A DNA stretch of 64,000 nucleotides from NCBI RefSeq assembly GCF_000346465.2, contig NC_034016.1, positions 905,481-969,480 of the forward strand, read 5' to 3'. Below are positions 35,113-46,630 of the stretch, in pieces; positions within the stretch are counted from its first letter, which is position 1, and every line of letters starts with the position of its first letter. Made by a program: the position numbers and the translations under genes. This DNA comes from Prunus persica. Taxonomy: Eukaryota > Streptophyta > Magnoliopsida > Rosales > Rosaceae. Under the pieces are notes generated by a model that saw nothing but the letters and a program-made list of their open reading frames with translations, ran no database searches and was not told the DNA's origin.

Positions 35113-36690
35113 TCATAATTCATCAAAATCACATTCATCATCGTAATTGTATTCGTTATCGTAGTTGCATCCATTATATTCGTCATTTGCAACATATGTA
35201 TCATCATCATCATGGCCTTGTCTGGCTTCAGCCTCTTTCACTATATCCATTACTTTCACGCTCAAAATCATCATCATGGCTGCCTTCAAAACTGTTCTTG
35301 TCATTTGACAGTTGCATATCACCATGACTACCACAATTAGACTTTGTGCCTTCTTCGAATGCAGGTGCATAACCCTGATTTTACACATGGGGAAAAAAAA
35401 AATTAGAAAAGGTTCTAGCAATTACTCGCAGAAAGACAACTCTATTCTCTAAAACCTACTAGGATTTCTAACTAGGAACTACATTGCATGGCAAAAAAAA
35501 ACTATTAACCGTGTAAAAGGATGAAAGATTTTCCTATGCCATGGTTTGTGACACTTGTATATACCTTTATTCCATTAAACAGGGATTTGATGTCTGCACA
35601 CTAACCAGACATTAAGAAAACAAAAAATATATTGAACAAGTAACATCATATTTGACAATCGAAATTAAACGTGCCATTAGATTTGATTCGCTTTTAGTCA
35701 CTTGTAGTCTGTGCATCAGTTAACTAGACCTTGGATGTTGACAGAACATAATATGAGATTTGCAAAGCATGAATGAAGCAAAATTGATTCTAAAATAAGA
35801 CATATAAAAGATGTTTACAAGCTCTTCATTTGATTTATCCAAAGCATCATAGTTGATTTTTGAACTCAGCCTCTGCAAGAACAAAATGTCACATTAGTAT
35901 CTGTTAAATAAATTATAAGGAGGACAATCAACATTGCCGGAAAATTTAAGCACCAAAAATCCCATAAACCAGTTTATTAACTTACATTCTTAGTATCCAT
36001 CACAGCAGAAACTTTGACAGCCTTTTCTGGCTTTTCAGCTGGAGCAGCTTTCTTGGCCATTCTGGCTCGTTTTCTACTCTTTCTCTGCCAATTTTATAGT
36101 TGCATATAGAGATCAATACATAAGACTCAATGCTGGCAGTAAAACATACACAGATAGTCGAAAGAACAAAAAATAAGTCAAATGCAAATAAGATTGAAGT
36201 GAAAATTTTCAACACAGTTATGCAGTGTGTGACTCCAATAACAGCTCAGAACCAGGCAAGAACTCTAAGCTGGATGAGACTTCCAAGCCTATGCTTCAGA
36301 TCACAACGCACATATGACATGCAGCAAACATAAACTCAAATACAAGAAAAGAGGTCAGTTTTAAAAGTGCAGAATTCCCGCACAATCACAGAGCTAAGGA
36401 GAATGAAGAGGCAAATAATGCAGGGGCTGATAATCATGATTAACTACATAACCTCAATGATTTTCAATCTAAAGACTCAAAAGCCAAAAATATAGACAAC
36501 AAATAAAAAGAAACCATGGAACAAACAGAAACTAAGAAAGCCCCTACCATTGCACCGAATCCTTGTGAACACACATATGATAAAATTTATGAATTTCCAA
36601 AGGCATTACCTTATCATAGTCCTTGTTCATTGCTTCCCAAATCATTCTTTTGAACAGTGCCTCCTGCTTGCTGTTAAGGTACCCAACAAC
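35113..36690 (-). pseudogene. BRF1: 5'-truncated BRF1 (TFIIIB subunit) C-terminal fragment
   Basis: Three splice-consistent phase-0 exons are seen on the minus strand. 36610-36690 encodes VVGYLNSKQEALFKRMIWEA then MNKDYDK. 35986-36084 encodes RKSRKRARMAKKAAPAEKPE and more. 35819-35872 encodes RLSSKINYDALDKSNEEL. The order (helix with IW.E.N..Y, basic RKRAR block, then LSSKINYD) matches the BRF homology region of the RNA polymerase III initiation factor BRF1. A further exon from 35374 (GYAPAFEEGTKSNCG) reaches a stop. The acidic tail typical of the C-terminus continues only in another frame (to 35113), which suggests a frameshift. No zinc ribbon or cyclin-fold exons lie upstream; instead a hairpin repeat array begins about 450 bp away. 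It is most likely a partial duplicate. Confidence 0.7.
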
Positions 36691-37139
36691 CTACAAACCA
36701 CAAGCATCATGCCTTCCATGTCAAAATTCCAAAAATAAAAAATTGAAGCAACAATCATATACAAATCCAAATCAAAGACAGCACTTTACAGATAAGTCTA
36801 CACCAAGCACTATATACCAAGTGGCTATGATGGAAGTGATCTTGAAGAAAGCTGATGGATCATGGGCAGGGGTAACTTTCAGTTTCAGGATCGCTGCTAT
36901 TGTCTTTCATTAATTTTTACCCTTTAGTTTCAAACATAGAAAATGTGGTTGATTGTCATGAACCAAGAACAAAACTTTTTACAATAACCATGAAAAGATA
37001 TTCCAAGAGCATTGATATGTAGATTAAATTCAAATCATCATTGAGGAATTTGAGCATTTCCCTTCTATTCATCAACTTGAGAAAAATGGGCAACCACGAT
37101 TCAAACTCAAGAAAAGCAAGAGCAATATACCTCGGTTTT

Positions 37140-37645
37140 TTATTTAAAAGAATAGTACAGTCGTCGGCTATACTATGTTTTCCCCCCTTTTTAAAAAAAT
37201 AGTATAGCCGCGCGGCTTTACTGTTTGACACGTGGCGCCTTGCGCTAAGTAGGTCCTTTTTTTAATATATATAAATAGTATAGCCGGGTGGCGATACCCC
37301 TTTTTTTATTTTTTTTCAAAAATAGTACAGCCGTGCGGCTATACTCGATTTTTTTATTTAAAAAAATAGTATAGCCGTCCGGCTTTACTGGGTTTTTCTT
37401 TTTCTAATTACTTTTAAAAAATAGTATAGCCGGGCGGCCATACGTGGTTTTTTCCTACTATAGCCGCCCGGCTTTACTAAGCGGGTCCTTTTTTTAAATA
37501 TATATAAATAGTATAGCCGTGCGGCTATGCCCTTTTTTTTTTTTTGAAAAATAGTACAGCCGACAGGCTATACTCGGTTTTATTAATATTTCTTTTAAAA
37601 AAATTAAAAATTTTAAATAAAAAAATAATATAACCGCAGCGTTAT
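37140..37645. repeat. Array of about ten GC-rich hairpins in AT-rich DNA
   Basis: The word ATAGTATAGCCGNGCGGCTATACT and variants recur at about 37150, 37199, 37277, 37323, 37368, 37422, 37456, 37510, 37552 and 37627, separated by 35-80 bp of T- and A-runs. Most cores (GTATAGCCG..CGGCTATAC) are self-complementary. A higher-order unit is visible: GTAGGTCCTTTTTTTAATATATATAAATAGTATAGCCG near 37247 and a nearly identical stretch near 37485. No coding function is seen. Confidence 0.85.
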
Positions 37646-37699
37646 TGGGTTATATATATATATATATATATAAATATATATACTCTCATTAGATTTGAG

Positions 37700-38970
37700 G
37701 CAATTTCATCCAAATTGCCATAAACCAAGAACAAACTTTTCACAATTAGCATCGAACTAATTTATATCGGCAATTTGGTTCCTTCTAACCCCTTTCTCCC
37801 CCAATCCCCATCTTCCTTTTCCTCTTAACCCATTTATTACAGTAGAGAAAGAAGAAGAAAATGCGAATCTGCAAGTGGTAGTTTATTACAGTATATGCAA
37901 AAGATATTGCATATACTTAGTTAAATACTAGCCTTTCTGCACGCGCATACGAGAGGTTTTTTTTAAAAAAAATTTAAATTTATTTTAGAATTAAAAAAGA
38001 TAATGGATATTTGTGTTCCATAAAAATAGGACACATTATCTGAATTTTCTTTTAATTATAATTTTTTTAATACGAAAAATTGTGAATTTACCATATTATC
38101 CTCATTTAATTAATAATTTCAATTCTTAATGTTTGCATTAACCAAGGGCATTTTCTGGTATTTTGAATGTTTCACCATTCTCTGCCTTTTGCTTTATATA
38201 TATAGATACACACTAACAAAATTCAAATGGTAGTTTATTACTACAATCAAAATCAAAATAAGACAAAAAGAGAGTATGGGTAGTAATAATAGTGGACAAG
38301 GGAGGGAAGAAAAATATGAAAGGCACTTTGAAGTTTTATAAAAAGATGTGTAATTATGTTAAGAAACCCAAGGTCTCAAAAACATTGAGAGAGCCTGAAA
38401 TTACCCATGTCTCGCCCCAAGTCATGACCACACTTTGAAATTGCATGAAACTAAGATAGTTCACACTTGCCTTCAAAACGAGGGGAGTGCTGATTGCAGA
38501 AGAGAGGAGTGCCGACAACCCACCAATGACTGGAAAAACCCAATTCCAATTCCAATTATCAACCCGAAATGCTAAACCCAAAAATATGCGCAAAATCCAA
38601 ACCCTCAACTTTCAAATCAAAGATATGCAAATGTAAAGGGTGCCTTAGGAAATCCAAAAATAAAGAAGGACAATTTTGTCCATTTTGGCTTCTTTTAAAA
38701 AATTTCTCTCTCCTTTGGGGTTTTTCCAAAGTCTCCCTTGCAGAAGAGGAGTTTGAAGAAGACGAAAAAGACGAGTTTGAAGAAGAAAACTTCAAGAAGA
38801 GATCACACGTGAATTGTTTTGGTTGATTTTAATTGGTTGACCATCACAGCAGGTTTCACTTGTTTTAAAAAAATAGCACGTGACTCCCATGTGAGTGACT
38901 GCACGGGTGGAGTTATTATTATTATTTTTTTTTGTCTGACGGGTGCAGTCATTGTACCACAGAAATACTC
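37700..38970. other. Spacer, no supported gene
   Basis: The start (AATTTCATCCAAATTGCCATAAACCAAGAACAAAC, near 37700) partly repeats sequence at 36950, on the other side of the hairpin array. The open frames at 38.35-38.83 kb on both strands have no recognisable domain. Confidence 0.5.
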
Positions 38971-39474
38971 CTAGGGGTCGTGTGGTATGGCGGACTGTCA
39001 TAAACTGGACTAAATCCTGGGACTGTCTTGGATTAGCTCGAATTGGTCTAAGCTGGATTATATATTGATCTACGTTTAGTGTTTCATCAGACTAAGAAGC
39101 TGGATTGTAAAAATAGTAATGACCTATGTTTGGTTCTGTGTCGGACTAAAAAATAATTTTTTTAAAAATTATTTCTAATTACTCAGGCAAGAAGAAAAAA
39201 ATATACACGAACAAAATTGATACCAAAAATTGTAATGGGGTTGTTGTGATGTATAAATATAAATACAAATTACCAAAGAAAATTAGAAGAAAAAAAATCC
39301 CTCTTTTTAAAGCCTAAGGTTTAGCTTGGGTATTTGCAATAAAAAATAAAAAATAAAGAGTTTCAGCTTAGGTAGTCCCAAATATCTATAGATTGCAACC
39401 TTTCCCAAACCCAATTCTAAAAGGATATGAAATCTCTCTTCAAATCTGAAGTGTGAAATTGAACAACTCATGCT

Positions 39475-39850
39475 ATGCATTTGAGAGCATGGATGTCAAT
39501 ATTTTCAATTTCAGCTTCATCATCTTCTTCCCTTCTTCCTAATGTCTCATTCTTCTCCTCAAGATGCTGCTATTCATTTCTCACCCCACCAACCCACAAC
39601 CACCACCTATTTCTACCCATCGCAAAATCCACGAAGAAGAAACCAATCGGAGTGACCATGAGCATGGAGGTTGGCATAGAAGTTATGGCCACAAAGCTCG
39701 GCATGATGAGCTTCTTCCAACCCAGCGACAAAGTAGTCCCAGTCACAGACGGATACGACGCCGTTCAAGTAGGCTACCGCCGAGTCAAGGATCGAAAACA
39801 TAAATGGGTCATCTCCAGAGAAGGCCAAAAATCTTGCCTTGTTAGGAAAT
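39475..39850 (+). pseudogene. Plastid-type 50S ribosomal protein L3 gene fragment
   Basis: The open frame encodes a Ser-rich transit-peptide-like start, then KSTKKKPIGVTMSMEVGIEV, MATKLGMMSFFQPSDKVVPV, T, then DGYDAVQVGYRRVKDRK. These are the first conserved blocks of the bacterial-type (uL3) protein of plastid ribosomes. The stretch expected between VVPVT and TDGYDAVQ is missing (about 20 residues in the family), and the junction GTCACAGACGG would fit a microhomology deletion. After DRK the sequence departs from L3 and runs into a (GA)n tract. It cannot make a ribosomal protein. Confidence 0.8.

Positions 39851-39854
<4 letters not shown>

Positions 39855-39898
<44 letters not shown>
39855..39898. 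repeat. (GA)n microsatellite
   Basis: About 22 perfect GA units lie inside the L3-carrying element and extend the fragment's open frame as an Arg-Glu repeat. Confidence 0.95.
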
Positions 39899-39901
<3 letters not shown>

Positions 39902-40180
39902 GATGAGATGCTAAAGGAAATGAGAGAGAAAGAAGCGCTTGGACTCACGTGTTCTATACAGGCAGGGTGTTATTTTGTGAACCCCTTTTCAGCCTCGCTA
40001 TATTAGAATAACGAGTGAAGTGTTTTTTTTACTATTGTCCTGTACAATCTCATTTAACTTAGTACCTTCTTTTACCAAACATGGGTTTCAAGTGTTATTT
40101 AACACAGTTCAGTCCAGTGAGGCATACCAAACATGCCCCTATAGTAGATAGATAGAATAGAAGATATGGTGATGGGTAGG

Positions 40181-40854
40181 TAGGGGTGGGCATAGTACGG
40201 TATAGTACGGTATTGAACCCGTACCGCTACCGATATCAGAAATTTAAATCTGTATGGTATGGTATGAGATTATGATTTGCCAAAGTTTGTACCGTACCGT
40301 ACCGTGCCAAAGCGGTATCTATACCATTTCGGTACCAAAATGATACAACTAAAAAATAGAACAATTCAATATTCAACACCAAAATAAGTGATGCCTAAGC
40401 TACAAATTCAAAGATTCAACATATTCAATATCCAAATCCTAATCAACCTATTTAATATCCAAATCCTAATCAACATATTCAATATCCATCAACATATTCA
40501 ATATCCAAATCAACCAAATCAATATTTATCTATCAACAGATTCATCAAATACAAATGGTTAAAACTCATGCCTTATGGCTTACAAACTAAAATAGTTAAA
40601 ATTATGTCTTATGGCTTACAAAAATACAAACACAATCTAAACATAAATGACAAAAACATAAAATTATACTATTCGGTACGGTACGGTATTGACCGGTATC
40701 AAAATCTTGATACCGCTACCACACCATACTCTATTGGTACGGTATGGTATGGTACCGAAAATCTCCCCATAACTAATGAAACAGTATGAAATTAGTATGA
40801 TACGGTGCGATTAAGGTACAGTTTCGGTATTTCGGTTTAAGATGCCCACCCCTA
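40181..40854. mobile_element. Non-autonomous hAT element
   Basis: The ends TAGGGGTGGGCAT and ATGCCCACCCCTA are perfect inverted repeats. TGGGTAGG is duplicated exactly at 40173-40180 and 40855-40862. The 8-bp duplication and T/CAGGGGTGGGCA ends are diagnostic of plant hAT elements. The interior is unusual: subterminal regions on both sides are dense in GGTACGGTA/TACCGTACC words, which are typical candidates for transposase-binding repeats. There is no transposase. Confidence 0.92.
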
Positions 40855-41405
40855 TGGGTAGGGGCCAAAATGAGTTTGGGTGGTGGGCCATTTCATAGTT
40901 CAAAATAAAAGAAGATATTGGGCCATTGCCCCAAAACTTGATGGCAAGCCCAAAGCTTGCTGGTCTTTTTTCATACCCCTAATTTTTTATTTCTTCCCCA
41001 GCACATCAAATCAAAGCGCCGTTTTGACCCAAAAATAATAATAAATCAAAGCGCCGTTTCTTCTTGTTCTCTATCAACATTTGTATTACTCATCCTATGT
41101 TCACTTTTGACATAATCACCTAACTTAATGTGAAAATCCTTCCAGAATCGGAATCTTAGAAATTTATATATTGGCAATCCTCCCGGGAAAAGGCGAATCC
41201 CAATAGCCTGAATCTCTCTCTCTCTCTCTCCCTCCCTCCCTCCCTCTTCTCTGTCATTTTTTAGCAAAACCCTATTCTCTTTCTGTCACTCTTTGCCTCT
41301 GCAATTTCTATGGAGTTTTCAATTTTATTTATTTATTTGTAATATACTCGGTCCGTTGCGGTCAACCGCTCAGCGAAAATCGAAATCGAAAGTGTTTGAG
41401 TAAAT

Positions 41406-44272
41406 ATGCAGAACGACGAGGTCATATGGCAGGTTATCAGGCACAAACACTGCAGCTTCATGTCCAAGTATGGCATTTTCTTTCTCTAATATCCCTTTTT
41501 GTCTGTAAATTTTTATTTTTTACCTGTTTTTTATTTTTTATTTTTTACTATTTTTGAGTGTTAATTGTTTTTTTGTTCCTGTTTTTGTCAGAATTGAAAC
41601 TGGGATATTCTGTAGAAACCCATATAACGTCACTGGGATTTGTAACCGAAGCTCGTGCCCTCTGGCTAATAGTCGCTATGCCACCATTCGCGACCATGAT
41701 GGTACTTGTTTCTCATTTTGCTTCGTGAATGGTTCTCTTTACTCTGCTATGAAGATGTCAAAGAATGACTGGATGTTAGGGTCATTTCCTGCTTTAACAA
41801 GGTGATTTGCTTAATATTAAGTTGACACTTGATCAGACGTTGTGGGAATTTAGGTAGAGCTACAAATTTTGATTTTCGGGGTCAATAACAAAAATATAAT
41901 TTTATGGAGGGTATTCTTTAGTAGAAATTAGGATAGAGGCCTGCATTTAAACCAAAGTCAATTATCTTAGCAGATTCTTCATAACCCTTTTAGCTCAGGG
42001 CCAATTTTTTTAATCTATTATGAATAGGCTAGGCACCCATATAACTTTCTCCTTGATCAACACAAAAGCCTCTTGGCTGCTTCCGTTCACATACATAAAC
42101 CTTCTGCCTTTCATCCATGGAGATGCCATCTTTGAACACGATATACTGTATGTAAAAAAGAAGCATCTAGAAAATGCTGCGCGCAACTTTCCCTCTGCAA
42201 AACTAAGAGCACTTAATGTACGACATCTTATAAGTACAATATAAGAGAACAAACAATCTCCAATCTCCTTTGAAACCTATGGTTTTCTAACATATATCTG
42301 AAAAGCTTATAGTCTTGTTGATTTCCTAAGAGTGTAAGTTTACTTAAAATTTCTACTTATGCTGATACCAATGAATTTGTTTCTATACTAGCAGCAATGC
42401 ATATAATGTTTTCCTATGCTATGTTTGTGTCCTGCAGGAGTCTTCTATCTTTATATGAAAACTATAGAAAGAGCTCATATGCCAAACAAATTGTGGGAAA
42501 GAGTTAAGTTACCCAGGAATTATGAGAAAGCACTTGAAATTATTGACAAACATCTGGTATTGAAAATCTGAACACTCTTTTTAACTGTTTCTGATTAATT
42601 GTATGTTAGTTTTCATAGAGTTAGAGGTTCTTGAAGTGATTAATCAGCATGACCTTCCTGAATTGGCAGATGTACTGGCCTAAGTTTCTCGCGCACAAAA
42701 CAAAGCAACGGCTTACTAAAATGACCCAGATGAGGATACGCATGAGGAAGCTTGCTTTGAAAACAAGGTCCATATCATATCATTGTGTAATGCTTCGTGT
42801 CCATTTGATAAATGTCCACTTCATCAAATAATTATGTTTTTAAAATAATAAAAAATTGTCCGAAAAGTGACTCCAGAGAACTGACTTCTTACCTTTTTAA
42901 TGTTGATATTAAAAGTTGTATTGAGCCATTGTATTGATGCAATTTATTGTGTTTACCAGGGAGAAAATAATGACGACACCAAGGAAAGAGAAAAAGAGAG
43001 AGGCTAGAAGAGAGGAAAAGGCTGAAAAAGCCGCTGTGTTGGATAAGGTTTTAACTTAACTGCCATACATTATAAATGTACTGGACTTGATCAGTATTAT
43101 TGCTAGCTCTCATAAAGATTTACTGTCCTTCTGCAGAGCATTGAGAGAGAACTATTAGAACGCCTCAAGAAAGGAGTTTATGGTGATGCATATAAAGATA
43201 TATATAATTACCCCTTTGATAAATACCAAAAAGTTCTTGAAGGGGAAGAAATGCAGTTGGATACTGAGAGAGAAGAAGAGGAGGAGGTATTCTTGTTCAA
43301 GTTTATCATTTCCTTCTTTTTGGATGATCTAATATCTCAATTATTAGTATTTTGAAATGTGAAGTATTTCATGGTATGCTTACTTCAAATTGTATACTTT
43401 CATAATCTAAATACTTTGTGGTTGGAATAAGCAGGAACCTGAGATAGAATATGTTGAAGGTTATGATGAACTTGAAGAGGAAGATGATATTGAAGATTTT
43501 GCTGGTTTTTCAATTGACAATTCTCATGCAGATGATGATAATGGTAAAGCTAAATTTTAGTCTTAACAGAATATGAAATGAATGCATGCATAGTCCACAC
43601 AAAATTTGCATAACAGACACTAATTTTCTAGTCAGCTGTGACTAAAGAAAAAGGTTTATAATGCTTTGTTCCAACCGTTGTATAAAGTTATGGGGAAGAG
43701 TTTGTGTGCTTGTGCGTATCAAATGGACTCAATGAAGGATCTTAATGATGCAGTTGGAAGTGAGGAAGAGGCAGAAGCAGTTACTCGCAAGAGAGAGAGA
43801 AAGGAATCTGCTTTTGCTTCTAGAAGATTTGAGAAAGATGAACCTGCTGCCAAATTGAAGAAGAAGCCGAGGGTACTTGTTGAGGTAATGGCTACTTACA
43901 TCTTCAGTCTTGAGATCTTTAGTTGGTTTGGCATAGTTTTCTCGCTTGTCTTGTGTGAAAAGCATTGATATATCACTGTAACTAGAAACTATCTTTCCTA
44001 TCCTTAGGACTAAGGGGTTGGTATTAGACCATATCATATGTTAAATCCAAGCTGCATCGATCTTATCTTCCTTGTAGTTGTAATTGATTAGTATATCAGT
44101 ACACTTAATGTAAATAATACCCCTTTTAAAATAATTGTGAAATCACTAGAAATAACTTGCTATATCTACACGTCTGTTGTGATATGTAACTCATCCCTCG
44201 AATCTGAATCTATTCCTTATTTATCAGGTTGAGCATGAAGATTCTGGTGTTAGGCAAAAGGCAGTCCACTGA
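41406..44272 (+). CDS. MAK16: MAK16-type ribosome biogenesis protein, nine exons, 303 aa
   Basis: The coding sequence is join(41406..41467, 41592..41701, 42438..42556, 42670..42767, 42960..43047, 43137..43286, 43435..43543, 43754..43884, 44228..44272). All junctions are GT/AG and all phases agree. It starts [20 protein letters not shown] and continues [20 protein letters not shown], the cysteine-bearing N-terminal block of Mak16. Then come [20 protein letters not shown], the W.KF..HK.KQR(L/F)TK(M/L)TQ segment, and [15 protein letters not shown] near residue 162. The last third is acidic ([20 protein letters not shown]) followed by a basic KRERK..KLKKKPR stretch, as in nucleolar proteins. In yeast Mak16 is a nucleolar factor for 60S subunit assembly; the same role is expected here. 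The first ATG fits the family start. Confidence 0.95.
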
Positions 44273-44994
44273 GAACTTTTGCTTATTTCATTATTTGATC
44301 TGGAAAAGAGATGGTTGCAACGCTCTTCTTCTTGTGAGGTTGGCCGTCGATTTTCCTAAAAGCTTGTTGCACAAGGAAGAAACTTGGTGACCAAATTTTG
44401 AAAGATTTTGATAGCTGAACAATTTTTTAAAATAACTGTAGAAAGTTAATTCGTTGTTTTTAGTGTTGGGAAACCATTGTATTGCTAGCTTTGAATTGGA
44501 GCTGGCTTTGGTCTGTGGGTTGATTGTAGGCCAAGGGGCATTGTTAGTTAGTTCTTGGTTTTCTGTATTGTAAACGTCTTCTATAACAAAGAAAAACAAT
44601 AGTCTGTTGGAAGGATCCCAGCTTTTTCCTTATATAATTAAATTTGCTTTTGTTTTGGATTTTATTTCTGTTTCTTCTCTTTTCATTTGGATGACGTTAA
44701 TGAGAACTTCTCCTGTCATTGCCTTCCCAATGTAATTTTAAAAACATAGTTCTAAATTAGAAGGTTCTACAGTCTATGGGTTGTTCAAGATCCAACAAGT
44801 CGTCAAGGTTTCCAACAGTTAAACCCCTTCTTTGTATCGGAAGAAAACCAGCAGCTGAGCAGCCGCCCGGTTTGAGCCCACAGGTCCCTAGTACTTTCCA
44901 GTTCTCTCCTCTTTCTCCAACACTATGTATTTCTGCCTCTCTCTCGAACTATCTATTTGTCTATCATCTTCTGCTTGTATAGTCTGAAAGAAAT

Positions 44995-45587
44995 GAATAT
45001 TCCAAGAACCTTTTGATCCTGAATCCAATCCACCACTCTCACCCCAAGAAACTGTTGACTCAGCTTCCCCACCTGAACCACCCCAAAGTCCTTACCTCCA
45101 TGACCCACCTCATCCCCACCACCCTCTCTCAGACCCTCTCCCTGCTCTGGGCCCTCCGTCCTCCACCCGACCCGTCCACTGTGGCACGTGCCAAGATCGC
45201 TGCAATCTAGTTTAAGCTCCAAAACAGTAGTGGTAGTGCCTTCCAAGAAACCCAGAACTACTCGCACGCAAGAGAAGCGGCAGAGAAAGAGTTGGAAATA
45301 TACAAGGCAGTGGTGAGGTTGGAGGAGATGCACGAGGCCTATGAGGAACAGTTGAGGGATGCGGAAGTGAGGCTTGCTGAGGCATATGGCTCGGCCGTGG
45401 TTGATTTAGAAAAGGAGGAGGGTGAGGTGAACAAACTGAATGAGGAAGTGGTTAGGATTTTGGAGGCAGAGAGTGGGGTAGCTGTTAAAAGAGTAGAGCT
45501 TTCTGGGAGTCATCTGAGGTGCCTTCGGGAAGCTTCATGGGTTGGTCTCTCACAACCTATCAAACAATCAGCTACTGGTTTCCACTC

Positions 45588-45639
<52 letters not shown>

Positions 45640-46630
45640 TATCTTAGAGAAAGAAAAGCATACAACTTTCAGAGAATCAGTTCACTTTTTGAATTTGACA
45701 TATGCCAATAGCTTCATAGTGAATTTAGACATACCAATAGCTTTAGTCTATTTAATGCTGTCCCAGATCAAGCATTTAGCCAATCCTATATGAAATATTA
45801 ATATAGCTTACAAGTCCACACACAATTGGTTTTCTATATTTAGAGTGAAATCCAACTAACCAACCAATGCTTGCAGCAGATTGATAGAATTAACACTTTC
45901 CTTGGCATAATTGATCTCTAGGTAGTAACTTATGATTGCATTTCATTGATGTAGTTCCTGGTAACTTTTTACATAACAGGTTTATTTGTTTGGCAAAACA
46001 GTCCATTCCAGATTCAATAGCAGGACTTGAGAAACTCAAGCAGCTCCATGTTTTGTGTTATCTTTTAGTTTCCTTGCCCAACTCCGTCGGATTGTTGCTT
46101 AACCTGAGGGTCCTCAATGTGTCAGGAAACAAGCTGGATGCCCTTCCTAAAAGCATTGCTCGTTGTAGGTAACGTCTCAAATTTTCTTTTTCGACTTGTC
46201 CCATCTGTTCTTCATGTGTTCTGTTCTTGGTGAGTAATGTTTCCTTCCTTTCCTGCAATTCTCACTTTGTGACTGTTTTCAAAACAACTTTTTCGACTCA
46301 ATATACTGGTGGAGCTAGATGCAAGCTTTAACAACCTGATGTGTTTGCCAACAAATATTGGTTATGGGCTACTGAATCTCGAAAGGCTCTCAATCCACTT
46401 GAATAAAATCCGTTCCCTTCCTCCATCCATCTGTGAAATGAGGTCACAGATATCTAGATGTTCATTTCAATGAGCTTCGTGGGCTGCCATATGCAATTGG
46501 GAGATTGACGACTCATGAGGTGCTCAACCTGTCCAGCAACTTCAGTGACTTGACAGAGCTTCCTGAATCAATTGGCGATCAAACCAATCTCAGGGAGCTT
46601 GATCTAAGAAACAACCAGATTCGAGCTCTC
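44995..46630 (+). pseudogene. PIRL (plant intracellular Ras-group LRR) pseudogene
   Basis: Recognisable blocks appear in order but in several frames. QLPHLNHPKVLTSMTHLI and LRPPPDPSTVARAKIAAI are followed by a TAG. Next come AAEKELEIYKAVVRLEEMHE and VNKLNEEVVRILEAESGVAV then KRVELSGSHLRCL (45240-45530). After a (CT)n tract and a gap follow IPDSIAGLEKL, VSLPNSVGLLLNLRVLNVSG then NKLDALPKSIARCR (46003-46170). Beyond an intron remnant lie [24 protein letters not shown], [14 protein letters not shown] (46310-46440), then after a frameshift [20 protein letters not shown] and [14 protein letters not shown]. This is the PIRL1/3/9-type layout (N-terminal helix region plus LRRs). Stops and frameshifts make it dead. 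It ends abruptly at a dioxygenase fragment. Confidence 0.8.
45591..45634. repeat. (CT)n microsatellite inside the PIRL pseudogene
   Basis: About 22 CT units interrupt the region where the first LRR should be. Confidence 0.95.

Larger units (their letters stand above)
38974..40138. mobile_element. PIF/Harbinger-like TIR element with captured ribosomal protein L3 fragment
   Basis: The left end GGGGTCGTGTGGTATGGCGGACTG pairs imperfectly with the right end (CAGTCCAGTGAGGCATACCAAACATGCCC). CTA is present at both flanks (38971-38973 and 40139-40141). The end sequence group is the same as at 661-2151 and 10344-11177. There is no transposase. The interior carries an L3 gene fragment and a (GA)n microsatellite. 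This is a second gene-capturing TIR element in the window. Confidence 0.65.

Noticed and set aside
37140..37645. Resemblance of the regularly spaced hairpins to a CRISPR array
   Set aside because: The host is a plant nuclear genome, spacers are A/T runs and not unique sequence, and there are no cas genes.
39475..39906. A functional plastid ribosomal protein L3 gene
   Set aside because: An internal conserved segment is missing, the C-terminal two thirds are absent and the frame ends in a microsatellite inside a transposon.
44776..44982. Short frame starting MGCSRSNKSSRFPTVK, which looks like a myristoylation start
   Set aside because: No extension by splicing into a recognisable domain; the following sequence belongs to the PIRL remnant in other frames.
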